NCBI GenBank assembly: GCA_040216765.1
Contig: JAVJON010000015.1
Span: forward strand, 124,001 to 188,000
Direction of reading: 5' to 3'
Length of the DNA: 64,000 bases
From: Marinibaculum sp040216765
GTDB taxonomy: Bacteria; Pseudomonadota; Alphaproteobacteria; Ferrovibrionales; Ferrovibrionaceae
The notes below the pieces were generated by a model. That model was not told the DNA's origin, made no database searches, and saw nothing but the letters and a program-made list of their open reading frames with translations. The position numbers and the translations under genes were made by a program. Numbering within the stretch: the first letter of the stretch is position 1; every line of letters begins with the position of its first letter. Below, piece after piece: positions 25,252-34,015 of this stretch.

Positions 25252-27270
25252 CTAGAGGTTGTCCCGGGGGATGACTTCGTGCCAGCTCTGGCACCAGACA
25301 CGGGTGTCGGCCTCATAGGCGTCCAGTTCCGCAGCAATGTAGAAGTTGGCTGCGTCCGAGGTGAGGCGGGTCTTGGTGCGGGTGGAGATCCGCCAATCCG
25401 CGCGGGACAGGGTGCGGTCCCAGACCGTCACGCCGGTGGCGGAGGTGAAGTCGCCCACCACGGCAGAATAGGTCTCGACCGCCTTCGCCGACACCGTAAG
25501 GTCGATATCCTCCAGCCGCATGGTGCCGCGGTCGTCCACCACCCTCAGCTCGAAGCGCTGCTTCGCCAGGTCCTGGGTCACGGTCCAGCTATGGTCGGCA
25601 GGCCTGATCTGGCTGACGCGCGGCCCGCGCGCGGCGACCGGCTCGCCGAACGAGACCGCCTCCTCCGCAGCCACCCGCCGGCATGGCAGGCGAAGCCGGC
25701 TCTTTCCGGTGACGATCGTCAGCCTGGTCGGCTGCGGCGGCGTCCAGGCAAGCGGCCAGTAGACCGTGGAGATCGCCAGCCGGATCCGGTGTCCGACCGG
25801 GAAACGATAGGCGATGTGGTTCATCGGCACCCGCACCGCGGTCCGCCTGCCAGGCTCCATCGGTTCGGGATGCTCCGGGCCGTTGCGGTGCGTCAGGTTG
25901 AGAAGCCCGAAGGTCACGCGCGTCATCTGATGGTCGGGCAGCATGTCCGACAGGCGCACCGCCACCAGCGCCACCGGCCGGTCGGACGAAAGCTCCAGTT
26001 CGACCTCGGGCGCACCGAGGATCTCCACCTCCTGTTCCAGCGGGTCGGTCTGGAAGATCAGGCTGCCGCCGTCATCGGTGCGCTGATCGCCCGCAAGGTC
26101 GGGGCCGTTCGCATAGGAACACCATTTGCCGGCCGCCAGCCCCAGGGTCACCGGCGATTGCACATCGACCGCCGTCTCCGCCACCGGGGCGTCCTGCCCG
26201 ACCAGAAGCCGCCCCGCAGCCAGGGTCAGTGTCTGCCAGTCGATCGAGGGCGACGGCCAGCCCCGCTCGCAGACCCACCGGCCGGGGCGGTGCTCGTAGT
26301 CGGTATGCGGGGGCACGCTGTCCTGCATCCAGCAGCAGAGCATCGGGTCGCCTTCGACCCCGGTGTCGCGGCCCTTCAGCCAGCGATCCCACCAGCGCAG
26401 CATCTCGCTCAGGAAGTCGATGGCCGGGCCCGGGCGGCCGAACTGCGGATAGATATGGCCCCAGGGGCCGACGATGCCCTTGCGCGGCCCCTTCAGGTTC
26501 TCCATCAGACGGAATACCGAATTGGTATAGCCATCCGCCCAGCCGCTGGCGGCGAGGACGGGGATCGCCACGGAGTCATAATCCTCGCAGACGGAGCCGT
26601 GCCGCCAGTACCTGTCGCGTCTCTGGTGCCGCAGCCAGGTCTTGAGCCAGAGCCCGCTGCCGGCCAGCCGCTCGTGCCACAGCGCGCGCCAGCGCGCGCC
26701 GACGAGCGCGGGGTCCGGCGGCATCGTGTTGTAGGAGAACATCACCCCGGCCCAGGACAGGTTGTCGCCGAGCAGGGTGCCGCCCATGTGGTGGATGTCG
26801 TCGGCATAGCGGTCGTCGGTGGAGCAGACGGTGACGATGGCCTTCAGCGGCTCCGGCTGCATCGCGGCGACCTGCAGCGCGTTGAAGCCGCCCCAGGAGA
26901 TCCCCATCATGCCCAGATTGCCGTCGCACCAGGGCTGGCGGGCGATCCAGTCGATGGCGGCGACGGCATCGTCGAGTTCGCTCGGCAGGTACTCGTCGGT
27001 CAGCACGCCTTCCGACTCCCCGCTGCCGCGAATATCGAGCCGCACGCAGGCATAGCCGTGCCCGGCCAGGTAGCGGTGCGACATCTCATCGCGAACGGCC
27101 GAACCGAACCGCTTCCTGTAGGGAATATATTCCAGAAGGGCCGGGACCGGCGAGGCATCCGAATCGACGGGCCGCCAGATGCGCGCCGCGAGCTTCAGAT
27201 TGTCGGTCACGGGAATCCAGACATTCTCCTCCTCGAATATCTCGAACGGGAAATCGTCGACGATCCTCAT
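25252..27270 (-). CDS. CocE/NonD-family hydrolase (X-Pro dipeptidyl-peptidase S15 type)
   Basis: The true start is the ATG ending at 27270 (MRIVDDFPFEIFEEENVW), giving 672 residues; the open frame continues upstream only because the GC-rich shadow of the next gene lacks stops. The N-terminal alpha/beta-hydrolase domain has RLDIRGSGESEG, the nucleophile in MMGISWGGFN, the acid in SGWADGYTN and the histidine in VGPWGHIYP. A C-terminal beta-sandwich PepX_C-like domain follows (RVPMNHIAYRFPVGHRIRL). Family members cleave amide or ester bonds. The start overlaps the ATP-grasp gene stop by four bases (ATGA), so the two proteins are translationally coupled. Confidence 0.87.
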   Translation of the reverse strand: MRIVDDFPFEIFEEENVWIPVTDNLKLAARIWRPVDSDASPVPALLEYIPYRKRFGSAVRDEMSHRYLAGHGYACVRLDIRGSGESEGVLTDEYLPSELDDAVAAIDWIARQPWCDGNLGMMGISWGGFNALQVAAMQPEPLKAIVTVCSTDDRYADDIHHMGGTLLGDNLSWAGVMFSYNTMPPDPALVGARWRALWHERLAGSGLWLKTWLRHQRRDRYWRHGSVCEDYDSVAIPVLAASGWADGYTNSVFRLMENLKGPRKGIVGPWGHIYPQFGRPGPAIDFLSEMLRWWDRWLKGRDTGVEGDPMLCCWMQDSVPPHTDYEHRPGRWVCERGWPSPSIDWQTLTLAAGRLLVGQDAPVAETAVDVQSPVTLGLAAGKWCSYANGPDLAGDQRTDDGGSLIFQTDPLEQEVEILGAPEVELELSSDRPVALVAVRLSDMLPDHQMTRVTFGLLNLTHRNGPEHPEPMEPGRRTAVRVPMNHIAYRFPVGHRIRLAISTVYWPLAWTPPQPTRLTIVTGKSRLRLPCRRVAAEEAVSFGEPVAARGPRVSQIRPADHSWTVTQDLAKQRFELRVVDDRGTMRLEDIDLTVSAKAVETYSAVVGDFTSATGVTVWDRTLSRADWRISTRTKTRLTSDAANFYIAAELDAYEADTRVWCQSWHEVIPRDNL

Positions 27271-28595
27271 GGATCCCGCGGCTCCGGCATCGGCTTGATA
27301 TGGATCTCCAGGGAGTCGAGGCAGCGCAGATAGGCGTCCTCGATCATTTCGTTCGTATTGCCGCCGAGGAACACTTCCGCCAGTTCGTAGGAGTAGCTCT
27401 CCTCGTAGAACAGGTCGGACAGGCGGGTGTCCTTCTGCACCAGGGTCTTCGCTTCGATGTCGGGCAGGATCCGCGCGAGTGCGGCAATCTCCTCGGGCGT
27501 GGGAACGCGCTTCACGATCCCGTCGGCCTCGTAGGATCGCAGCATGAACTTGGCGGCCAGCCGGTCCTTTCCCCTCCCCTTCGGCATGTCGGGCTCCCGC
27601 CCCATCGACAGGTCGATGGCGACCTTGTGGTGCGACGCGCCATCCACCATGCGAAACAGGGGCGCATGGGATTTCGAGATCCTCGGGTTCACCTCGAGGA
27701 GGTTCAGCGCATCGCTGTCCGGATCCCAGAAGAACTCGACGTTGAAAGGCGCATTGTCGTAACCGATCCGGGTCAGGATGCGGGCGGTGATGTCGGTGGC
27801 CTGTGCGACCACAGCCTCGGGAATGTCGGCCGGGTACTGGTAGCGTGTCAGGCTCGAGGCATGGGACCCGGTGCGCAGCGAGTCGACCACGCCATAGATC
27901 CTGGTTTGCCCGCGATGCACATAGCCCTCCATGGTAAACTGATGGCGGGCGGAGATGATCGATTCCGCCACGGCGTAATTGCCGTCGACGCCCCCGAGCT
28001 CGCCGGTATCGCCGACATGGGCGAGGAAGCGATTGAACGGCTCGCCGAAGAAATGAATCTTCTGGCGAAGCCTGTGCAGCGCCCGGTCCAGGTCGCTGTC
28101 GTTCTCGATCAGGAATCCGAGGGTCGAGGAATGTGCCTTGACCGGCTTCAGCCAGAATGGATAGGCCGGAACGGTCGCACGCGCGCGATCCGGATCGAAC
28201 GGGTTTACCGGACGGGCCTGCGGCGTGCGGTCGGGCATCACCTTCGCCTGCTCGAGCCGCAGCCAGTACTTGTGCTCGCAGCGGGCAACGGCCTCCGGCG
28301 AGGCACCCGGCAACCCGTAAGCCCTGTTCAACAGGCTCACCAGCGAGGTGACCGGGAAATCGAGATGTCCGACGATCGCGTCCGGGGGGCCGTGGGAATC
28401 GATGATGGCCCGGGCGCGGCTGTACAGGTCGTCGAAATCGATCCGGCCGGAGGGCGGCTGCACATCGGGCCATTCCAGGGCGGACAGGATGTTCCACGAC
28501 TCCGCCCCCGGCAGGGCCCGGACCATGTCGTTGTAATGGGCAGTGCTGCCGACGACGAAGATCGTCGGCTCCCGATGCCTTCGCTTTCTGGACAT
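27267..28595 (-). CDS. ATP-grasp ligase-like protein
   Basis: The product from ATG at 28595 (MSRKRRHREPTIFVVGST) is 442 residues; an upstream start at 28631 would add 12 residues. ATP-grasp features are YPFWLKPVKAHSSTLGFLIE (ATP-binding lysine region), FTMEGYVHRGQTRIYGVVDS, and the metal-binding NLLEVNPRISKSH near residue 300-310. ATP-grasp enzymes join a carboxylate to an amine, thiol or other nucleophile via an acylphosphate. It is coupled to a CocE-type hydrolase, an arrangement that suggests synthesis and trimming of an amide- or peptide-like compound. Substrates unknown. Confidence 0.75.
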   Translation of the reverse strand: MSRKRRHREPTIFVVGSTAHYNDMVRALPGAESWNILSALEWPDVQPPSGRIDFDDLYSRARAIIDSHGPPDAIVGHLDFPVTSLVSLLNRAYGLPGASPEAVARCEHKYWLRLEQAKVMPDRTPQARPVNPFDPDRARATVPAYPFWLKPVKAHSSTLGFLIENDSDLDRALHRLRQKIHFFGEPFNRFLAHVGDTGELGGVDGNYAVAESIISARHQFTMEGYVHRGQTRIYGVVDSLRTGSHASSLTRYQYPADIPEAVVAQATDITARILTRIGYDNAPFNVEFFWDPDSDALNLLEVNPRISKSHAPLFRMVDGASHHKVAIDLSMGREPDMPKGRGKDRLAAKFMLRSYEADGIVKRVPTPEEIAALARILPDIEAKTLVQKDTRLSDLFYEESYSYELAEVFLGGNTNEMIEDAYLRCLDSLEIHIKPMPEPRDP

Positions 28596-28725
28596 GTCCT
28601 GTCGTTCCACATGACGGGGTCGCGCCAGCAACCGAAGGCGCGGCCGCCGGCCAGACCTGCGACTGTAGGAACGGTACAGCGGGGCTCGCGTTCCCGACCG
28701 GCCTCGCCGACGGATGCCGCCGCGG

Positions 28726-29670
28726 CTATTCCGGCGCGATGCCGCCGACCGTCAGTGCGATGACCTCGTCGACCGGCGTCGGCCGCACGTCGAGCGCGCG
28801 CAGCCCCGGGACATCGGGCCCCGCGACATTGTCGCGGCGCATAAGGGCGACCTGGCCGCGGGTCAGGGGCGGGTGCGGCAGCATCCCGGCGGCCCGGGCC
28901 AGAATCTCCCAGACCGCGAACGGCACCGGGAACGGGCGGGTCCGCGCACCGGCGTGCCGCGCCACCCGTTCGACCAGCGCCCGATAGGTCAGGACTTCCG
29001 GTCCCGCGAAGGCATAGAGCGGCCCGGGCTTTCGCTCCTCCAGGGCCGAGGCGGCGATCGCCCGGGCGACATCCTTCACGAAGGCCGGCTGCAATCTGGT
29101 CTCGCCCCGGCCGAACAGGGGATAAACGGGAAGCCTGCGGGCAAGATCGGCGATCGCGGTGATCAGGGCATCGCCCGGCCCCACCATCACGCTCGGCCGC
29201 GCCAGGGTCAGGCAATCGCCGGCTGCGCGCCGGACAGCGGCCTCCCCTCTGCCGCGTGCGCGGATGAACGGGTCGGGTGCATCGGCATCTGCGCCGATGC
29301 CGGAGATATGCACCAGGCGACGCACGCCTGCCCGCTGCGCTTCGCGCGCAACGCACGCCGCGGCCTCCACATGAATGGCCTCGAAGGTCGCCGCTCCGCG
29401 CTCGACATAGAGGCTCACCGCATTGACCGCTGCCGACGCGCCGTCCAGCGCGGCGCGCACGGAAGCCGCGTCGCGCACATCGGCCCGGACGGACACCGGC
29501 GTTCCGGCGGCATCGGGGCCAGGGTCGTCGGCCGGACTGCCCTGCCGCTCGGGATGGCGGCTCGCGACGCGGACATGGCTGCCGCGTTGCAGGAGCGCGC
29601 GGACGACATGCCGGCCGACGAAACCGGTCCCGCCGAACACTGTGACGATGGGCGCCGTCTTGCCGGTCAT
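28726..29670 (-). CDS. Atypical SDR / NAD(P)-binding epimerase-like protein (NDUFA9-type)
   Basis: From the ATG ending at 29670 (MTGKTAPIVTVFGG) the protein has 314 residues. VFGGTGFVGRHVVRALLQRG is the Rossmann glycine motif; RADVRDAASVRAALDGASAAVNAVS and VHISGIGAD follow the atypical SDR pattern of complex I NDUFA9-family and related proteins, which often lack the catalytic YxxxK. LQPAFVKDVARAIAAS is also typical. Alphaproteobacterial homologues are mostly annotated as complex I NDUFA9-like or NAD(P)H-binding proteins, with unclear enzymatic activity. It stands 96 bp from rfbA on the same strand. Confidence 0.78.
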   Translation of the reverse strand: MTGKTAPIVTVFGGTGFVGRHVVRALLQRGSHVRVASRHPERQGSPADDPGPDAAGTPVSVRADVRDAASVRAALDGASAAVNAVSLYVERGAATFEAIHVEAAACVAREAQRAGVRRLVHISGIGADADAPDPFIRARGRGEAAVRRAAGDCLTLARPSVMVGPGDALITAIADLARRLPVYPLFGRGETRLQPAFVKDVARAIAASALEERKPGPLYAFAGPEVLTYRALVERVARHAGARTRPFPVPFAVWEILARAAGMLPHPPLTRGQVALMRRDNVAGPDVPGLRALDVRPTPVDEVIALTVGGIAPE

Positions 29671-29766
29671 GCCACTCACCGGGCGGAAGGAGGATCCTGC
29701 GCCTGGGCGCTCTGCAATAATCCCGGCGGCCCGGAATCGATCCACTGCCCGGCGAGATGCCTTGCG

Positions 29767-30666
29767 CTAGCCCGTGGCGCCGCCCCGGCCGCGGCCCCTG
29801 TCCAGCAGCGCCAGCAGGTAGGCGCCGTAGCCGCTCTTGGCCTGCGGTGCCGCGATGCGGGCCAGTTCCTTGTCGTCCAGCCAGCCCTGCCGCCAGGCGA
29901 TCTCCTCCGGGCAGCAGATCTTCTGGCCCTGGCGGTTCTCGATCACCGCCACATAGTTCGCGGCGGCCAGCAGCGAATCGGTGGTGCCGGTATCCAGCCA
30001 GGCATGGCCCCGGCCCAGCACCTCCACCGCCAGCGCGCCGTCGCGCAGGTACAGGTTGTTCAGGTCGGTGATCTCCAGCTCGCCGCGCGGCGACGGCGCC
30101 AGGGCGCGGGCCCGCGCCGCGGCGTCCGGGGTATAGAAATACAGTCCCGTGATCGCCTGGTTGCTGGGCGGCACGCGGGGCTTCTCGACGATCCGCAGGG
30201 GCCGGCCCTCACGGTCGCGCTCAAGCACGCCATAGCGTTCCGGGTCGGTGACCTCATAGGCGAAGATCGTCGCATGCGGTGCCGCGGCGGCACGCAGCAG
30301 CAGCTCCGGCAGGCCGTGGCCGTAGAAGATGTTGTCGCCGAGGATCAGCGCCACGGGATCGCCGGCGGCGAACGGCTCGGCGATCAGCAGGGCCTGCGCG
30401 ATACCTTCCGGCTTCGGCTGCACCGCATAGTCGAGCCGCAGCCCGAAATCGCTGCCATCGCCCAGCAGGGCCTCGAAGCGCGGCGCCTCCTCCGGCGCCG
30501 TGATCAGCAGGATCTCCCGGATGCCGGCCAGCATCAGCACCGACAGCGGGTAGTAGACCAGCGGCTTGTCGTAGATCGGCAGCAGCTGCTTGGAGATCGC
30601 GCGGGTCGCGGGATAGAGGCGGGTTCCCGCGCCGCCGGCCAGGACGATGCCCTTGCGGCCGCTCAC
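29767..30666 (-). CDS. rfbA: Glucose-1-phosphate thymidylyltransferase
   Basis: The 299-residue protein carries the RmlA signature GIVLAGGAGTRLYPATRAIS followed by KQLLPIYDKPLVYYPLSVLM, plus LGDNIFYGHGLPELL and GHAWLDTGTTDSLL. It makes dTDP-glucose from Glc-1-P and dTTP, the first step to dTDP-rhamnose and other dTDP-deoxysugars. No rfbB, rfbC or rfbD lies in the window. The start is GTG and overlaps the gmhA stop (GTGA), so it is translationally coupled to a heptose-pathway gene, an uncommon pairing. Confidence 0.93.
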   Translation of the reverse strand: MSGRKGIVLAGGAGTRLYPATRAISKQLLPIYDKPLVYYPLSVLMLAGIREILLITAPEEAPRFEALLGDGSDFGLRLDYAVQPKPEGIAQALLIAEPFAAGDPVALILGDNIFYGHGLPELLLRAAAAPHATIFAYEVTDPERYGVLERDREGRPLRIVEKPRVPPSNQAITGLYFYTPDAAARARALAPSPRGELEITDLNNLYLRDGALAVEVLGRGHAWLDTGTTDSLLAAANYVAVIENRQGQKICCPEEIAWRQGWLDDKELARIAAPQAKSGYGAYLLALLDRGRGRGGATG

Positions 30667-31241
30667 GCCACCAGGCCCAGCCGCTGCTCGATGGCGGCGC
30701 AGAGGGCCTGGCCGATCAGGATATGCATTTCCTGGATGCGCGCGGCCGCCTCGCTGGGGACATGGATCAGCGGGGCCGCCAGGCCGGGCATCTCGCCGCC
30801 TGCCGCCCCGGTGAAGCCTGCCGCCACCAGCCCGCGTGCACGCGCGGCGCGCAGGCCGGCCAGGACGTTGGGGCTGCGGCCGGATGTGGAAATGCCGATC
30901 GCCACGTCGCCCGGGCGGCCAAGCGCCTCGATCTGGCGCGCGAACAGCTGCTCGAACCCCAGGTCGTTGCCGATCGCGGTCAGCGCCGAGGAATCGGTCG
31001 TCAGGGCGATCGCAGCGATCGCGGGCCGGGTCGCCACGAAGCGGACGGTCAGCTCCGTCGCCAGGTGCTGGGCATCGGCGGCACTGCCGCCATTGCCGAA
31101 GAACAGGATCTTGCCGTTGTCGCGCAGGCTCGCCACGCAGGCCTCGGCCAGCGCCTCGAACGGTGCCGCCGCCTGGGCCAGCAGGCCATCGAGCACGGCC
31201 CGGTGCTCCGCCACTGCCGCTGTCAGTTCCCGCGCCTGCAC
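30663..31241 (-). CDS. gmhA: Phosphoheptose isomerase (SIS domain)
   Basis: I start at the GTG at 31241 because AAGGGGAGGGAG lies directly upstream, and the resulting 192 residues equal the usual GmhA length. SIS-domain motifs are ILFFGNGGSAADAQHLATEL and GDVAIGISTSGRSPNVL; the C-terminal HVPSEAAARIQEMHILIGQAL carries the family glutamate and histidine. GmhA converts sedoheptulose-7-phosphate to heptose-7-phosphate for LPS core or for GDP/ADP-heptose. Coupled to rfbA. A sedoheptulose-7-P isomerase beside surface-polysaccharide genes fits heptose or heptose-derived sugar production. Confidence 0.9.
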   Translation of the reverse strand: MQARELTAAVAEHRAVLDGLLAQAAAPFEALAEACVASLRDNGKILFFGNGGSAADAQHLATELTVRFVATRPAIAAIALTTDSSALTAIGNDLGFEQLFARQIEALGRPGDVAIGISTSGRSPNVLAGLRAARARGLVAAGFTGAAGGEMPGLAAPLIHVPSEAAARIQEMHILIGQALCAAIEQRLGLVA

Positions 31242-31244
31242 GCG

Positions 31245-31256
31245 CTCCCTCCCCTT
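31245..31256 (-). promoter_or_regulatory. Strong ribosome-binding site that decides the GTG start of gmhA
   Basis: On the minus strand AAGGGGAGGGAG ends three bases before GTG (31241-31239). No other in-frame candidate start upstream has a comparable Shine-Dalgarno sequence. Confidence 0.7.
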
Positions 31257-31353
31257 CGTCGCCGGCCGCTGCGTCGCCAGCCTCCGCATGCCCCGATCGG
31301 CCGTTTGACGCATGGCTTGCCGTGCCGCGTCAAGCGCCGCGGGGATGCCAGGG

Positions 31354-32805
31354 TCAGCCGCGCCAGAATTCCGGGTTGAACAGGACCAGGACGGTGAACA
31401 GCTCCAGCCGGCCCAGCAGCATGGCGAAGGCCAGGATCATCTTGGCCCCGTCGGGAATCGACGCATAGTTGCCCGACGGCCCGATCAGGTCCCCCAGGCC
31501 CGGCCCGACATTGCCCACCGCCGCGGCCGAGGCGGAGATCGCGGTCAGGAAGTCCAGCCCGAACATGCCGAGCAGGATGGCCACCACCATCACCGACAGG
31601 CCGTACAGGAAGAAGAAGCTGGTCACCGCGACCGCGACCTCCGCCGGCACCGTCTGGCCGTTATAGGTCGGATTCCGCACGCCATGGGGATGCACCAGGC
31701 TGAAGAACTGCCGTCGCATGGTGATGAACAGGATCTGGAAGCGGAACACCTTGATGCCGCCGGTGGTCGAACCGGTGCAGCCGCCCAGGAACATCAGCGC
31801 GAAGAAGGCGGAATGCGAAAAGGCGCCCCACAGCCCGTAGTCGGTGGCGGCATAGCCGGTGCCGGTGACGATGGCGACCACCGAGAAGGCGGTCTCGCGA
31901 ATCGCGCGGTGGACCTCGGTATGGACATTCAGGATGACCCAGAGCGCGACAATCACGGTGGCCACCAGGCAGGCGCCCAGGAACCAGTGCAGCTGGCTGT
32001 CCTTCAGGAAGATCCGCGGCCTGCCGTTCACCGCCATCACCAGGGTGCCGAAGCTGATCCCGCCGACCAGCATGAAGAAGACCGCCGTCCATTCGATGGC
32101 CGGGCTGGCGAAATGCCCGATCGACGCGTCGTAGGTCGAGAAGCCGCCGGTGGAGAGGGTCGTCAGGGCATGGCACACCGCATCGAACAGGCCCATCCCG
32201 GCGATGTAGTAGGCAACGATGCACAGCAGGGTCAGGCCCAGATAGATGCCGCCGATATTGGCCGCGAACTGGGTCGCGCGCGGCAGGATCTTTTCCAGCT
32301 TGTCGGAACTCTCGGTGCGAAACAGCTGCATGCCGCCGATCTGCAGCATGGGCAGCACCGCCAGGCTCATGACGATGATGCCGACGCCGCCGATCCATTG
32401 CAGGATGGCGCGCCACAGCAGGATTCCGGGGGGCTTGCCGGACAGGTCGGTCATCACCGTGGCGCCGGTGGTGGTGATGCCGCTCATCGCCTCGAACAGG
32501 GCGTCGACCGGGCCCAGGCCGATATCGGCGATCGCGAAGGGAATGGCGGCGAAGCCGCTCATCAACACCCAGGACAGGGTGGTCAGGATGAAGGTCTGGC
32601 GCACCGTGATCCGCGACCCTGTACTCTGGGAGGCGGCCAGGATCATGGATACGGCAAAGAACAGGGTCAGCAGGGCAGAGATCAGGAACACCACCCAATT
32701 GTCGTTGCCGGCCTCCGCATCGACGATGGCCGGCAGCAGCATGGCGGCGGACAGGATGCAGAGCAGGGCACCGACGGCCGCGAAGACCGGGCGCAGGTCC
32801 TTCAT
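31354..32805 (-). CDS. trkH: Trk/Ktr-family potassium uptake membrane protein
   Basis: The start chosen is the ATG ending at 32805 (MKDLRPVFAAVGALLCILSA), giving 483 residues, the usual TrkH length. The upstream frame extension is Arg/Pro-rich and non-membranous. The protein is strongly hydrophobic with pore-loop segments ALFEAMSGITTTGATVM, ALTTLSTGGFST, VVAIVTGTGYAA and ASAAAVGNVGPGLGD, the four degenerate selectivity-filter repeats of Trk channels. It imports K+ with the NAD-binding TrkA, which is not in this window. Confidence 0.93.
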   Translation of the reverse strand: MKDLRPVFAAVGALLCILSAAMLLPAIVDAEAGNDNWVVFLISALLTLFFAVSMILAASQSTGSRITVRQTFILTTLSWVLMSGFAAIPFAIADIGLGPVDALFEAMSGITTTGATVMTDLSGKPPGILLWRAILQWIGGVGIIVMSLAVLPMLQIGGMQLFRTESSDKLEKILPRATQFAANIGGIYLGLTLLCIVAYYIAGMGLFDAVCHALTTLSTGGFSTYDASIGHFASPAIEWTAVFFMLVGGISFGTLVMAVNGRPRIFLKDSQLHWFLGACLVATVIVALWVILNVHTEVHRAIRETAFSVVAIVTGTGYAATDYGLWGAFSHSAFFALMFLGGCTGSTTGGIKVFRFQILFITMRRQFFSLVHPHGVRNPTYNGQTVPAEVAVAVTSFFFLYGLSVMVVAILLGMFGLDFLTAISASAAAVGNVGPGLGDLIGPSGNYASIPDGAKMILAFAMLLGRLELFTVLVLFNPEFWRG

Positions 32806-32972
32806 GACGTGCACCGTCCGGCTGCCACCGGCCGGGTCGGGGGGCCGCCCGGCGGCGGGACGGCGGACGGCAGGTCGGGACGGACGGCCGGGGGCCACAT
32901 GACGGGTATCGATGCTCCAGGCCGGGAACGGGGATAGATGGGACTTTCGCTCATACTGCTGAGGCCGCTGCC

Positions 32973-33938
32973 ATGCGGCAAGGCCATCCGGCGATGAGCG
33001 CCGTCCTGCGCGGCATTCTCCTGATGCTGGCGGCGATGCTGCTGCTCGCCGCAATGGATACCCTGGCCAAGTATCTCACCACCGTCTATCCGATCGCGCA
33101 GATTCTGTGGATCCGCTTCGCGGTCTTCCTCGCCGCCGCCCTGCTGCTGTCCCGGCTGGTCCTGGCCAGGCGCGCGCCGTTGCCGCACCCGGCCGGCGGC
33201 CGCCCGCCGCCCTGGCGGTCGCGCCGCCCGCTGCTGCAGATCCTGCGTTCGCTGCTGCTGGTGGCGGAGATGTCGGCCTTCATGTACGCCTTCCGCCACC
33301 TGCCCCTGGCGGATGTGCATGCCGTGGCTGCCGCCTCGCCGCTGGTGGCCGTCGCGCTGGCGGGCCTCCTGCTGGCCGAGCCCGTCCCGCTGCGGCGCTG
33401 GATCGCCGTGCTGTGCGGCTTCGCCGGTGTCCTGATCATCCTGCGGCCCGGCATCCTCGCCTTCGGCTGGCTGCAGGCCGTCCCGCTCCTGGCGGCGGTG
33501 CTGTGGGGCGGCTACCAGGTCTTCCTGCGCTTCGTCAGCCGCTTCGACCCGCCGGCGGTCACGACCTTCTATACCGCCGCGACCGGGCTGGCAGCCGGCT
33601 GCCTTGTCGGCCCGTTCCTCTGGACGCCGCCGGACCTGCAGGGCCTGGCGCTCCTCGCCCTCGTGGCGCTGCTGGGCGCGGCCGCGCATATCACGCTGAT
33701 CCTCGCCCTGGACGCGGCGCCTGCCGCATTGCTGCAACCCTATACCTATACCCTGTTGCTCTGGGTCACCGTTCTCGGCTTCCTTGCCTTCGGCGACCTG
33801 CCGGATGCCTGGACCGTGGCGGGGGCAGCCGTCGTCGTCGGCAGCGGCCTGCTGGTCCTGCGCCAGGACCTGCGCGGTGCCCGTGCCGGTCCCCCGATCG
33901 GCGATGGCCGGGGCGGCGGGGCGGGCGCGGGCGGCTGA
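32973..33938 (+). CDS. EamA/DMT-family inner-membrane transporter
   Basis: The 321-residue protein (314 if translation starts at the second ATG, 32994, MSAVLRGILLML) has about ten hydrophobic segments arranged as two EamA repeats. HLPLADVHAVAAASPLVAVALAGLLLAEP in the first half and DAAPAALLQPYTYTLLLWV in the second are typical DMT segments. Such proteins export metabolites or amino acids. It is 77 bp upstream of the glutamate dehydrogenase gene and shares a divergent upstream region with trkH. Substrate not predictable. Confidence 0.88.
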   Translation: MRQGHPAMSAVLRGILLMLAAMLLLAAMDTLAKYLTTVYPIAQILWIRFAVFLAAALLLSRLVLARRAPLPHPAGGRPPPWRSRRPLLQILRSLLLVAEMSAFMYAFRHLPLADVHAVAAASPLVAVALAGLLLAEPVPLRRWIAVLCGFAGVLIILRPGILAFGWLQAVPLLAAVLWGGYQVFLRFVSRFDPPAVTTFYTAATGLAAGCLVGPFLWTPPDLQGLALLALVALLGAAAHITLILALDAAPAALLQPYTYTLLLWVTVLGFLAFGDLPDAWTVAGAAVVVGSGLLVLRQDLRGARAGPPIGDGRGGGAGAGG

Positions 33939-34015
33939 AGCGGGCCGGATGGTGGCCGTGTCGCTGCTGGTCTACAGTCTTGCGGTTCGCAGGGCAGTCT
34001 CAGGGAGGAGGCGAA

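Noticed and set aside
25252..28497. Apparent 1,081-residue fusion protein including the CocE hydrolase
   Set aside because: Residues before MRIVDDFPFEIF are an off-frame reading of the ATP-grasp gene. The real start sits in an ATGA overlap at 27270.
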